A stretch of DNA of 64,000 nucleotides from Ruminococcaceae bacterium FB2012 (GCA_900104495.1 FMXS01000009.1:124001-188000); one strand, 5' to 3'. Positions 31,591 through 40,364 are shown, counted from the first letter of the stretch. The notes: a model not told the origin generated them from the letters alone. Program-made: numbers and translations.

Positions 31591-32796
31591 TTGAACGAAT
31601 ATACAGCCGGCGATACCGCTGCCGCTGCGGCCAAGCCGAAAGTCGCCCAGGCAAGAAAAAGAGTAAATTTCAGATTCATCAGAACAGAGATAGATAAGCC
31701 CTTCTGTCTGCTTATCCTCGTGCTGCTGGTATTGGGCATCGTTATGATGTTCTCCGCCAGCTATGCAAGAGCTATTGCAGTGGAGGGCGACGGTTATGTT
31801 TATCTTGTCAAGCAGATAAAAGCCGCCGGTATCGGCATTGTCGGCATGATACTTGCCTCATTCCTGGATTATCATTTCTTTCAGAACACCGTGGTCGCCT
31901 ACCTGTTTTTCGCCGCGGCCTATGTCGTGACGTTCATAACTTCTTTCGTCGGAACATCCACGGCGGATGCCACCCGCTGGCTGGACTTCGGAGCCTTCCA
32001 GATACAGCCCTCGGAGATACTTAAAGTCGCAATGATAGTCGTGTTCGCATACATCATGTCCTGCAATTTCCAGTTCTTCGACAAGTGGAAGTATTCCACC
32101 CTGCCTTTTGCGCTTATCCTCGGGATGGTCATCTTCGTGCTGATGCTCCAGAGGCATATGTCAGCCGTTCTGCTGATGTCGATAATCGCTGTCACAATGA
32201 TGTTCGTCAGCGGTATGCCTAAGAAGCATTTCTTTATCTTCCTCGGCATAGGTGCGCTGGGAGTTGCAGTTCTGCTGCTCTATAAGATATTTATTGACGG
32301 CGACTTCGGATACATCACGGACCGTATCGAAAGCTGGCGCAATCCTATGGCTGACCCCAGTGATACGACATTACAGACCTATAATTCCCTTATAGCTATC
32401 GGCTCAGGCGGAATGTTCGGACTGGGCTTCGGAGAATCGAGACAGAAATATCTCTACCTTCCCGAGTCGCAGAACGACTTTGTTTTCTCGGTAGTCTGCG
32501 AGGAACTGGGCTTCGTGGGAGCTTTGGCAGTCATCCTGCTGTTCGTGATGTTCATCCTGCGCGGATATTATATCGCCACCCACGCCAGAGACCGCTTCGG
32601 TATGCTCCTTGCCGCAGGCATCACTACGCAGATAGGTGTGCAGGCACTGCTCAATATCGCTGTTGCCAGCAATGCCTTCCCCAACACCGGCATCTCGCTG
32701 CCATTTTTCAGCTACGGAGGAACGGCGCTTATCATACAGCTTGCCGAAATGGGCATCCTGCTGAGTATCTCAAGACAGGCCAATACCAAGAAATAA
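31591..32796 (+). CDS. ftsW: FtsW-type SEDS glycosyltransferase
   Basis: SEDS peptidoglycan polymerase of the divisome, acting with a class B PBP. The 401-residue protein has about ten membrane segments beginning near residue 30 (FCLLILVLLVLGIVMMFSASYA). Conserved SEDS marks include RWLDFGAFQIQPSEILK and the C-terminal NTGISLPFFSYGGTALI. The start is TTG 31591, 12 bp after AAGGGGG. It is flanked by the MraY-like gene and murG, the usual ftsW position, so FtsW is preferred over RodA. Confidence 0.95.
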   Translation: MNEYTAGDTAAAAAKPKVAQARKRVNFRFIRTEIDKPFCLLILVLLVLGIVMMFSASYARAIAVEGDGYVYLVKQIKAAGIGIVGMILASFLDYHFFQNTVVAYLFFAAAYVVTFITSFVGTSTADATRWLDFGAFQIQPSEILKVAMIVVFAYIMSCNFQFFDKWKYSTLPFALILGMVIFVLMLQRHMSAVLLMSIIAVTMMFVSGMPKKHFFIFLGIGALGVAVLLLYKIFIDGDFGYITDRIESWRNPMADPSDTTLQTYNSLIAIGSGGMFGLGFGESRQKYLYLPESQNDFVFSVVCEELGFVGALAVILLFVMFILRGYYIATHARDRFGMLLAAGITTQIGVQALLNIAVASNAFPNTGISLPFFSYGGTALIIQLAEMGILLSISRQANTKK

Positions 32797-32814
32797 TTAT
32801 CCGGAGAGATCACA

Positions 32815-33948
32815 ATGCTTAGAGTTTTACTTGCCGGCGGCGGCACCGCGGGACATATCAATCCCGCTATGGCTATCGCCGAGATCATAAAAGAGCATCA
32901 CCCCGATGCGGAGTTCTGCTTCGCCGGGAATCCCGACAAGCTGGAGGCCAAGATCGTCCCGCAGGCCGGCTACCGCTTTGAGCCTATCAGGATAGAAGGC
33001 ATCCAGCGCAAGATCAATCTTGAAAATATCGGGCGCAACTTCAAGGCGATGCATTATCTCGCCCATTCCGGCAGAAGGGCCAAACAGATCATCAATGATT
33101 TCAAGCCCGATCTTGTTGTGGGCACCGGCGGCTATGTTTCGGGCCCCATTCTCAGGAAAGCCGCAAAAATGGGGATAAAAACAGCTATCCACGAAGCCAA
33201 TGCCTTTGCCGGGATGACCACAAAACTGCTCTCCAAACAGGTGGACAGGATAATGCTCACCGTTGAGGAGACCAAGAACCTCGATCCCGCGGTCAGAGAG
33301 AAATGCGTCGTTACCGGTCTGCCCGTCAGAAAGGCTTTTGAGAGAAAGACCAAAAGCGAGGCAAGGCGTGAGCTGGGATTCTCCGATGACGACATCGTGA
33401 TACTCTCCTGCGGCGGAAGTCTCGGTTCAAAAACTATCAACGAAAACGTGGCAAGACTGCTGAAATGGTATCAGGACAACAATAAGAATATATGTCATAT
33501 CCATTCCTACGGTACATATAAGGACTACTCCGATTACGTCGAAAAACTGGAAGCCGCAGGCGTTAAGGTGAAGGGAAACAAAAGGCTGATCGTCAGCGAG
33601 TATGTGAATATGCCCCTTTCGCTGGCGGCTTGCGACCTTGTCATCACAAGATGCGGAGCATCCACTCTCACCGAACTTGAAGCCGTCGGCAGGGGAGCTA
33701 TCCTGATCCCGTCGCCTATGGTCGCGGAGAACCACCAGTATCATAACGGTATGGTGTTACAGAATGCCGGAGCCGGATTTGTGTACGAGGAGAAAGTGCT
33801 GACAGAGAATACCGTCATCGACAAGGTAGCTGAGCTCACCGACGAGCCTTCAAAGCTCGCAGAGCTTTCGGCAAAGGCGGCATCGCTCTACATCACCGAT
33901 ACCAACGACAGGATATATGAAACAATAAGGCCTCTGATCGAGGGATAA
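32815..33948 (+). CDS. murG: UDP-GlcNAc: lipid I GlcNAc-transferase
   Basis: Peripheral inner-face membrane enzyme converting lipid I to lipid II. The 377-residue GT-B protein starts with the glycine-rich LLAGGGTAGHINPAMAIAE and has the conserved VGTGGYVSGP, CGGSLGSKTINE and TRCGASTLTELEAVGR blocks that bind UDP-GlcNAc. Note that its substrate lipid I requires MraY activity, which the adjacent MraY-like protein appears to lack. Confidence 0.97.
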   Translation: MLRVLLAGGGTAGHINPAMAIAEIIKEHHPDAEFCFAGNPDKLEAKIVPQAGYRFEPIRIEGIQRKINLENIGRNFKAMHYLAHSGRRAKQIINDFKPDLVVGTGGYVSGPILRKAAKMGIKTAIHEANAFAGMTTKLLSKQVDRIMLTVEETKNLDPAVREKCVVTGLPVRKAFERKTKSEARRELGFSDDDIVILSCGGSLGSKTINENVARLLKWYQDNNKNICHIHSYGTYKDYSDYVEKLEAAGVKVKGNKRLIVSEYVNMPLSLAACDLVITRCGASTLTELEAVGRGAILIPSPMVAENHQYHNGMVLQNAGAGFVYEEKVLTENTVIDKVAELTDEPSKLAELSAKAASLYITDTNDRIYETIRPLIEG

Positions 33949-33963
33949 TAAGGGAGATCAAAA

Positions 33964-34830
33964 ATGGCTCGATACAAGCGCAATCAAAATATAATGGATT
34001 CCATTACCCCGCCGGACAAAACAAGAATAAGCGATCTGAATGTCGGTTTCGTAGACAGTAAGCGTGTCCACAAGGAGACCAAGATCGACGACTTTACAAA
34101 TGAGATCAGAGCTGATTTTGCCGCTGCTGCACCCGTAAAGGTCCCCGAAAGGATCGAGGGCACGGAGCTGGAGAAAGATGAGCTTGACAAGTATCTTGAG
34201 GAACAGGAACGTCTTAAAGAGCGCCGCAATAAGACCAGAGCAAAGAGCGTAAAGGTCGGCAAGAGCTATGTGGGCGCGTGGCTGATAAAGAGGATAGTCA
34301 TCATCGCCGTTATCCTGCTGGTAGTGTTCATTACATTGGTGCCTCCTATCTGTACCAATACTCACGAAGGCGCGACTCTCCGCAATAATGTGTTTGAGAA
34401 TCAGAGCTGCTCTCAGTTCAAGGAAACAGTGCTGTCCGACTGGTCTGTTTATAATATCGACAACATGACCTCTGAACGTGCAGAGAATTACCGTATCTGT
34501 ACCGTCGGCATTTCCATGGGCAATTTTTCGCCTTTTAAGATCGAAGCCGACGGATTCAGCGTGGTGTCCGTGGACCCCACATACAAGGACAAGATCATCG
34601 CCGTAAGAGTACCCCAGGGGAAGATAGAGATCTCTCCTTTCAAGGTAGATACCGTTGAGGTCGATGTTCTGATAAATGTTCACGAGCTGAACGACGAACA
34701 GCTCAGCGAGGCTATTACCAGCCTTGTGCTGAAAACCAGCGGGATGTGGAAAAAGGCCGGCCCGATACCGATACCCTGCGTCCCCGGATTCCTTTTCGTC
34801 TCCGACGCTTTGGAATATCATCTGAATTAA
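33964..34830 (+). CDS. Unknown bitopic membrane protein between murG and murA
   Basis: A 288-residue protein that I do not recognise, at a dcw position often occupied by murB or murD. The layout is a long charged cytoplasmic head with a Glu/Lys/Arg-rich helix (about 60-100, ELEKDELDKYLEEQERLKERRNK), one membrane helix (about 109-128), and an extracellular domain of about 160 residues with beta strands and three cysteines. The bitopic plan resembles division or wall-assembly accessory proteins. Its ribosome-binding site (AGGGAGA) is good and it is co-directional with close spacing on the murG side. Confidence 0.7.
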   Translation: MARYKRNQNIMDSITPPDKTRISDLNVGFVDSKRVHKETKIDDFTNEIRADFAAAAPVKVPERIEGTELEKDELDKYLEEQERLKERRNKTRAKSVKVGKSYVGAWLIKRIVIIAVILLVVFITLVPPICTNTHEGATLRNNVFENQSCSQFKETVLSDWSVYNIDNMTSERAENYRICTVGISMGNFSPFKIEADGFSVVSVDPTYKDKIIAVRVPQGKIEISPFKVDTVEVDVLINVHELNDEQLSEAITSLVLKTSGMWKKAGPIPIPCVPGFLFVSDALEYHLN

Positions 34831-34895
34831 GCGGTCCCTCACTATTTCCCCCGTATCTGCATAGTATACAGCAAGATACGCAAGGGGGAGAGACT

Positions 34896-36155
34896 ATGCA
34901 GAAGCTGGTAGTTGAGGGCGATAAACGTATTTGCGGTGAGATAACGGTCCAGGGGGCTAAGAACAGCGCCCTGCCGCTGCTGGCTGCCGCTTTGCTCGCC
35001 AAGGGCGAGACGGTGCTGCACAACTGTCCGAAGCTCAGCGACGTTTACGCAGCCTGCCGTATACTCGGCTGCCTCGGCTGCGAGTGCCGTGCCTGCGGGA
35101 ATACCGTTACGGTAAAGTCGGATGCTCCCTGCGGATGCTGTGTCCCCGACGAGCTGATGCGCGAGATGCGCTCGTCCATTGTTTTTCTGGGAGCTGTGCT
35201 GGGAAGAGTCGGCGAATGCTGCCTTTCGCTGCCGGGAGGCTGCGAACTGGGCCCCCGGCCCATTGACCTCCACCTTGACGCATTAAGACGTATGGGCGCT
35301 GTCATAACCGAGAAACACGGTATCCTCCGCTGCGAATGCCCCGGAGGGCTGAAAGGCGCCGATATACAGCTGGCGTTCCCGTCGGTGGGCGCCACCGAGA
35401 ACATAATGCTTGCCGCCGCACTCGCCAACGGCGATACGGTGATACGCAATGCCGCCCGCGAGCCGGAGATAAGTGACCTTGCGGAGTTTCTGAACCGCTG
35501 CGGCGCACGGATAAGAGGCGCCGGCAGTGATACGGTTTTTGTGGAAGGCGTCAGGGAACTGAACGGCTGCGAGTACACCGTCATGCCGGACAGGATCGCC
35601 CTGTGTACGCTGATGTCCGCAGCTGCCATAACCGGCGGAGAGCTTTCGATACGGGATGCAAGAGCCTCCGATATCGGAGCGGTGATACCCGTGTTCGACC
35701 AGATGGGTTGTTCGGTCTATACCTATTCCGACAGGCTGTTCATCACCGGTGCAAACCGGCTCCGCGCCGCCGGCACCATAAGGACTATGCCGTTCCCCGG
35801 CTTTCCCACGGATGCCCAGGCAATGACTATGTCCGTGCTGACGCTGGCAAAGGGAACGAGCCTTATCATCGAAAACATTTTCGAGAACCGTTTCCGTCAC
35901 GTCCCCGAACTGGTCAGAATGGGTGCGGATATCAGAACAGAAGGCAGGGCAGCCGTTATCGAAGGCGTCGGCAGGCTCTACGGAGCCAAGGTCAGAGCCT
36001 CCGACCTCAGAGGAGGAGCCGCTCTTGCAGTGGCTGCATTGGCAGCCGAGGGCGTCACCGAGATATTTGATGTGAAATATATCGACCGCGGATATGAAGC
36101 GCTTGAAAAACAGCTTTGCTCCATAGGCGCGGATGTCAAGCGCGTAAGCGAATAA
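34896..36155 (+). CDS. murA: UDP-GlcNAc 1-carboxyvinyltransferase with Cys-rich N-terminal segment
   Basis: First committed step of peptidoglycan synthesis: transfer of enolpyruvate from PEP to UDP-GlcNAc. The catalytic cysteine is in LPGGCELGPRPIDLH (residue 116, where MurA has Cys115), the fosfomycin target. KNSAL at residue 22 and the FPGFPTDAQAM block are also conserved. Unusually, nine cysteines fall between residues 44 and 82, including C-x4-C-x2-C-x-C-x2-C. ATG 34896 is used because AGGGGGAG is 5 bp upstream; an open frame extends further up but lies inside the preceding gene. 419 residues, normal length. Confidence 0.95.
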   Translation: MQKLVVEGDKRICGEITVQGAKNSALPLLAAALLAKGETVLHNCPKLSDVYAACRILGCLGCECRACGNTVTVKSDAPCGCCVPDELMREMRSSIVFLGAVLGRVGECCLSLPGGCELGPRPIDLHLDALRRMGAVITEKHGILRCECPGGLKGADIQLAFPSVGATENIMLAAALANGDTVIRNAAREPEISDLAEFLNRCGARIRGAGSDTVFVEGVRELNGCEYTVMPDRIALCTLMSAAAITGGELSIRDARASDIGAVIPVFDQMGCSVYTYSDRLFITGANRLRAAGTIRTMPFPGFPTDAQAMTMSVLTLAKGTSLIIENIFENRFRHVPELVRMGADIRTEGRAAVIEGVGRLYGAKVRASDLRGGAALAVAALAAEGVTEIFDVKYIDRGYEALEKQLCSIGADVKRVSE

Positions 36156-36172
36156 AAAAGGAAAGTATAAAG

Positions 36173-37093
36173 ATGAAGGATATTGTTAAAAGTCAGCCGA
36201 GTGATGAAATAAAATATGTAAACGGCAAAAGAGTCAAGGTCGCAAGACGTAAAAGGCGCAGCAATCTTATAACATACTGCGCTCTTGCCGTGGCGCTGTG
36301 TACCGCCGTGGGACTGGTCATCAGCCTCTGCTTCCTGTTCGACCTTGAACAGGTGGAAGTCTCCGGTCTGACTCTTTATTCCAACGACCAGGTACTTGCT
36401 GTCGGAGGCGTGGAATCCGGCGCCAACCTTATCCGTACAGATACTGATGTCATCGAAAAGAGACTTACGGATACCCTGCCTTATCTGAAAAGCGTTTCGG
36501 TCACAAAGGATTATCCCCACGCTATCAAGATAAGCGTCGTCGAGGAGACCAAGTGCGCTGACATAGAGCTTAACGGTAAGTATTATATCGCTGCAAAGTC
36601 CGGGAAGATACTTGAGGTAGGCAACGCGGTGCATGACGTTTCGCTCCCCCTCGTGACAGGTTTCCAGCTGAAGGAGCCGGAACTCTGCGGAGAGCTGACT
36701 TCGGAGGACGAACTGAAAGCCAAAGTGCTTATGCAGCTGATCGAGGCTGTGGAAAAGAGCGGACTGGAAAAGGTCACCAGCATAGATATCGCCGAAAGAA
36801 CAGATATCATCGTTATGTATGATAACCGTATCAAGCTCAGGCTGGGAAGCTCCATGGACCTTGAATATAAGCTCAGCTGCATGAAGTCGGTGATCGAGAA
36901 GAAGCTCAATTCCACATTTGAGGGAACGCTGAAATACAATAACGCCAAGACGGGCGTTTCGGCCTTCTCAAAGGATGCGGAGGCCGCCCTTGAAAACCGC
37001 ACCAAGCCCGTTTATACCGCTCCGACGGAGGACGGCACCGCCTCAGTTTCGGGATATACCGGCTGGCAGACCGATAACGCTCCTCAGACGTGA
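36173..37093 (+). CDS. ftsQ: Cell division protein FtsQ/DivIB
   Basis: Bitopic divisome protein. A basic cytoplasmic head (KRVKVARRKRRS), one membrane helix (about residues 38-60) and a POTRA domain beginning FDLEQVEVSGLTLYSNDQVLAVGGV with the typical YLKSVSVTKDYPHAIKISVVEE strand are visible. A beta domain and a disordered Thr/Pro tail follow. It is the last gene before ftsZ, the usual ftsQ position; no ftsA follows. ATG 36173 has AAGGAAAG upstream. Confidence 0.92.
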   Translation: MKDIVKSQPSDEIKYVNGKRVKVARRKRRSNLITYCALAVALCTAVGLVISLCFLFDLEQVEVSGLTLYSNDQVLAVGGVESGANLIRTDTDVIEKRLTDTLPYLKSVSVTKDYPHAIKISVVEETKCADIELNGKYYIAAKSGKILEVGNAVHDVSLPLVTGFQLKEPELCGELTSEDELKAKVLMQLIEAVEKSGLEKVTSIDIAERTDIIVMYDNRIKLRLGSSMDLEYKLSCMKSVIEKKLNSTFEGTLKYNNAKTGVSAFSKDAEAALENRTKPVYTAPTEDGTASVSGYTGWQTDNAPQT

Positions 37094-37185
37094 GTATTTG
37101 ATTATACAATTTGAACAATATATCCAAATTTTAGGACAGATTTTTATATATTTGCTGAAATTTTGACAAAGTGTGCGCGTCCTGC

Positions 37186-37214
37186 TTTACATTTTGATAC
37201 GAATGTGCTAAAAT
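37186..37214 (+). promoter_or_regulatory. Promoter of ftsZ
   Basis: TTTACA (37186-37191) and TAAAAT (37209-37214) with a 17-bp spacer, about 110 bp upstream of ftsZ. A TTGACA at 37163 has no good -10 partner. This would separate ftsZ transcription from the mur genes. Confidence 0.6.
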
Positions 37215-37322
37215 AATTGTGTATCAGTTAACGGGATTTTTGTGTCCTTTTGCGGTCGAGACCGTGTTTGACAAAGGTGTAAAAATTTTCGGATGAAAAC
37301 CAAAATACAGGAGGAAAAGTAT

Positions 37323-38450
37323 ATGTCTTATGAGTATGTTGAAGCACCCGTAGAGGGAGCAAGGATCAAGGTCATCGGTGTAGGCGGCGGCGGCGGAAAC
37401 GCTCTGAACTGTATCGCAGCACAGGGCATCACCGGCAACGTTGAGTACATAGCTATCAATACCGATATCCAGGCTCTCAAGAATTCCAAGGCCAACGGAA
37501 AGATCCAGATCGGTGCAAAGCTTACCCACGGACTCGGTGCAGGCGCTAAGCCCGAGATCGGTGAAGCGTCGGCCCAGGAGAGCAAAGAAGAGATCTCCGA
37601 GGTCATAAAGGATGCTGATATGGTATTCATCACCGCAGGTATGGGCGGCGGTACAGGTACAGGCGCTGCTCCCGTAGTTGCTCAGATCGCTCAGGAAATG
37701 GACAAACTTACAGTAGCGGTCGTTACCAAGCCTTTCAAGTTTGAGGGCGCAAAGAAAATGGAGAAGGCCGAGAAGGGTATCGCAGCAATGCTCGCTCACG
37801 TTGATGCTCTGATCGTTATCCCCAACCAGAACCTGCTTTCGAGCGGCCAGAAGCTCACCATGCGTCAGAGCTACGCTCTTGCCGATGAGGTCCTCAAGGA
37901 CGATGTTATCTCCATCGCCGAGATCATTACAAGACATGACGAGATCAATGTTGATTTCGCTGATATAACCACAATCATCAAGAATGCCGGCTTCGCTCAC
38001 ATGGCTAAGGGCCACGGCACCGGCAAGGATAAAGTGCAGGAAGTCGTTTCCCAGGTCATCTCCAGCCAGCTGCTTGAAACTTCTATCAAGGGCGCCAAGA
38101 GGCTGCTCGTTAATATCACAATGAGCGAGGATATCGTTGTTGACGAGATCGATGAGCTGACACAGGCTATTACAGAGGCTGTGGATGAAGATGCCGAGAT
38201 CATCTTCGGCAACGGATACGATCCCGATGCCAATGATGAGGTCTATGTTACTGTTATCGCGGCGGATTTTGACGATGCTGCTATCGCTGCCGAGAGCACA
38301 AGAAAGGCTTCCTTCTCCTCCGGCTATACTTCCGCTTCCGCTCAGGGCGATACCAAGGCCGATGCCGAGGCAAGACATAAGGCCGGCGTAAAGGCAGCCG
38401 ATAATCCCGACTATTACGATGAGATCTTCAACATTTTCAAGGATAAGTAA
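37323..38450 (+). CDS. ftsZ: Cell division protein FtsZ
   Basis: Tubulin-like GTPase that forms the Z-ring. The GTP-binding motif GMGGGTGTGAAP, the N-terminal GVGGGGGNALN and the T7 catalytic loop (INVDFADITTII) are intact, so it should polymerise. Two parts diverge from typical FtsZ: the usual G-E-N-R-A segment reads GTGKDKVQE, and the C-terminus ends YYDEIFNIFKDK without a clear DIPxFL-type conserved tail, which in most bacteria binds FtsA, SepF or EzrA. ftsA is absent from the cluster, which may be related. ATG 37323 follows AGGAGG by 7 bp. Confidence 0.95.
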   Translation: MSYEYVEAPVEGARIKVIGVGGGGGNALNCIAAQGITGNVEYIAINTDIQALKNSKANGKIQIGAKLTHGLGAGAKPEIGEASAQESKEEISEVIKDADMVFITAGMGGGTGTGAAPVVAQIAQEMDKLTVAVVTKPFKFEGAKKMEKAEKGIAAMLAHVDALIVIPNQNLLSSGQKLTMRQSYALADEVLKDDVISIAEIITRHDEINVDFADITTIIKNAGFAHMAKGHGTGKDKVQEVVSQVISSQLLETSIKGAKRLLVNITMSEDIVVDEIDELTQAITEAVDEDAEIIFGNGYDPDANDEVYVTVIAADFDDAAIAAESTRKASFSSGYTSASAQGDTKADAEARHKAGVKAADNPDYYDEIFNIFKDK

Positions 38451-38460
38451 AGAGGATCGT

Positions 38461-38491
38461 ATGGGACGGACAGGGTAATTGTTCGTCCCAT
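38461..38491 (+). terminator. Hairpin after ftsZ
   Basis: TGGGACG / CGTCCCA arms enclose a 15-nt loop, followed by a weak T-rich region. A modest terminator candidate. Confidence 0.45.
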
Positions 38492-38582
38492 TGTTAATAT
38501 TGCCGCCTATGTGCAAAATAAACAAAAAAACTTGCGATGATTTGTTTGTTTATATGAACTTTTGGAAATCTTTTTAAATCTG

Positions 38583-38611
38583 TTGAAAAAATAATTAAAA
38601 CAATGTATAAT
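38583..38611 (+). promoter_or_regulatory. Promoter of the DivIVA-like gene
   Basis: TTGAAA (38583-38588) and TATAAT (38606-38611) with a 17-bp spacer. Confidence 0.8.
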
Positions 38612-38648
38612 AAACATAAAGATAATAGCATATTGGAGGTAGTCAATA

Positions 38649-39638
38649 ATGGCAAATAATATGTTTCTGAGAACTGTCCGTATGGGCGGATTTGATAAGT
38701 CCGACGTTCTTGCTTATGTTGATGATCTTAACTCTAAGATCTATAACCTTGAGCAGAAGGTAAAGGATCAGGAAGAGACTATCGCAAACCTCGAAAAGAA
38801 CGGTGCTGCTAATGCCGATGCCGATTTTGAGGGCAGGGCCGAGCTCGAAAAGAAGGTCGAGGAAGCAAAGAATAAGGTAGCCGAGCTGATGGCTTCTACC
38901 GATACAATGAAGATGCAGATCGCTGACTATGAGCAGCAGATCGCTGAGAAGAACGTTGAGATCGAGAATCAGAAGAATGAGATCGAGGATCTCAAGGATA
39001 AGCTCGAAAGCGCCGAAAAGAATGCAGGCCAGGCTACTCAGCAGTCCCAGGCTTTCGATCTCGGAAACGTATTTATCGAGGCTCAGAATACCGCCAACAG
39101 GATCGTTACCGAGGCCAAGAAGGCCGCTCAGCAGACCCAGGATGATGCTGAGGCTCAAGCCAATCAGATCATTGAGGACGCAAACAATCAAGCAGAAACA
39201 ACTGTTACATCCGCTCAGGCAGAAGCTGCTGCTACACTTGAGACCGCTAAGGCCAGCGCCGCTGCTATGACCGCCGCTGCTCAGAGCGAGGCCGATAAGG
39301 TAAGAGGTTCCGCTTATGCCGAGGCCGAAAGAGTTACCGCTTCCGCTAACGCTGAGGCTGAGAGAGTTACCTCTTCCGCTAACGCTGAGGCTGAGAGCGT
39401 TACTACCAACGCCGCTGCCGAGGCTAAGAAGATGATCGATGACGCTAATGCAGAAGTCGGTCTTATCAGAGCTAAGTCCGCAGACCTCAGAACTTCCGTT
39501 AAGAATGAGTACGACAATCTCAGCGAGAATATCACTCAGATCATTTCCTCCCTCCAGGATCTCTTCGGTTCCTCTATGGGATCTGCCAACAAGGCCAGAG
39601 ATCTTATTGACGAGGGCCTGGAGCTCGTTGAAGAGTAA
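38649..39638 (+). CDS. DivIVA-like coiled-coil protein with Ala/Glu repeats
   Basis: A 329-residue, highly acidic, almost wholly helical protein. The N-terminus (MGGFDKSDVLAYVDDLNSKIYNLEQKV) resembles the DivIVA/GpsB domain. A long coiled coil follows, then from about residue 150 an Ala/Glu/Thr-rich segment with 12-residue repeats (AEAERVTASANA type) and a final helical region. This plan suits a polar or septal scaffold. Position right after ftsZ supports a division role, as divIVA often lies downstream of ftsZ in Firmicutes. Its stop overlaps the fumarase-beta start (TAATG). Confidence 0.75.
   Translation: MANNMFLRTVRMGGFDKSDVLAYVDDLNSKIYNLEQKVKDQEETIANLEKNGAANADADFEGRAELEKKVEEAKNKVAELMASTDTMKMQIADYEQQIAEKNVEIENQKNEIEDLKDKLESAEKNAGQATQQSQAFDLGNVFIEAQNTANRIVTEAKKAAQQTQDDAEAQANQIIEDANNQAETTVTSAQAEAAATLETAKASAAAMTAAAQSEADKVRGSAYAEAERVTASANAEAERVTSSANAEAESVTTNAAAEAKKMIDDANAEVGLIRAKSADLRTSVKNEYDNLSENITQIISSLQDLFGSSMGSANKARDLIDEGLELVEE
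39318..39420 (+). repeat. 36-bp repeats in the DivIVA-like gene
   Basis: About three in-frame copies of a 36-bp unit encoding AEAERVTxSANA-like peptides; the second and third copies are nearly identical at DNA level. Confidence 0.75.
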
Positions 39639-40192
39639 TGTCTCTGCTCAGGATCAATGCCGAAGAGCTCAAGGCAAGAGCCGAAGAGCTCACGATCGGT
39701 ATGAAGATACTTCTTTCGGGGACTGTCTATACCTCGAGAGATGCCGCGCATAAAAGGATCATGAGTCTGATCGAAGAAGGGAAGGAGATTCCCTATGCTA
39801 TCGAGAATGCCGTGATCTATTATGCGGGTCCCACTCCCGCGCCCGAGGGCAAGCCTATCGGCTCCTGCGGGCCCACGACCTCCGGCCGTATGGATTGCTA
39901 TGCTCCGAAGCTCCTCGATATGGGCCTCGGCGGAATGATCGGCAAGGGCGAAAGGTCAAAGGAAGTTCGGGACGCTATCGTGAGGAACAGATCGGTATAT
40001 CTGTGCGCCGTGGGCGGCGCCGGTGCTTTGGCCGCAAGCTGTATCAAAAAGTGCGAGGTCATTGCTTTTGAGGATCTTGGATGTGAATCCGTCAAGAGAC
40101 TGTATATCGAGGATTTTCCTCTGATTGTTGCAAACGACTGCTTTGGCGGCGATATCTTTGAACGCGGCCGTGCAGAGTTTAATAGAATATAG
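39638..40192 (+). CDS. Class I fumarate hydratase C-terminal (beta) subunit, orphan
   Basis: Fumarase/tartrate-dehydratase beta subunit, which joins an iron-sulfur alpha subunit to hydrate fumarate. The 184-residue size and the conserved KILLSGTVYTSRDAAHKRI, YYAGPTPAPEGKPIGSCGPTTSGRMD and LGGMIGKGE blocks are diagnostic. The alpha subunit normally lies directly upstream, but here the upstream partner is the DivIVA-like gene with a 1-bp TAATG overlap, so the two are translationally coupled. No alpha gene is in the window. Confidence 0.92.
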   Translation: MSLLRINAEELKARAEELTIGMKILLSGTVYTSRDAAHKRIMSLIEEGKEIPYAIENAVIYYAGPTPAPEGKPIGSCGPTTSGRMDCYAPKLLDMGLGGMIGKGERSKEVRDAIVRNRSVYLCAVGGAGALAASCIKKCEVIAFEDLGCESVKRLYIEDFPLIVANDCFGGDIFERGRAEFNRI

Positions 40193-40205
40193 AATTATGA
40201 AAAAG

Positions 40206-40246
40206 CGAACAAAGGGCAAAGGGATTTGTCCTTTGTTTTCTTTTTT
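40206..40246 (+). terminator. Terminator after the fumarase beta gene
   Basis: AACAAAGG / CCTTTGTT arms followed by TTCTTTTTT. Confidence 0.75.
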
Positions 40247-40364
40247 CGGAGAACATCTTGGATTTACATCGAAAATACATTGGTCAAATTAACTATTAAA
40301 AGGGTGAGAAATATGTAAAATAACACAAATATTTCTGCTTTATTAATTTTTTTTGAAACATTGC

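Noticed and set aside
37224..38525. 433-residue minus-strand frame opposite ftsZ
   Set aside because: Antisense shadow of ftsZ; composition is Ile/Leu/Asp-rich as expected from the reverse of GAT/GAC-rich codons.
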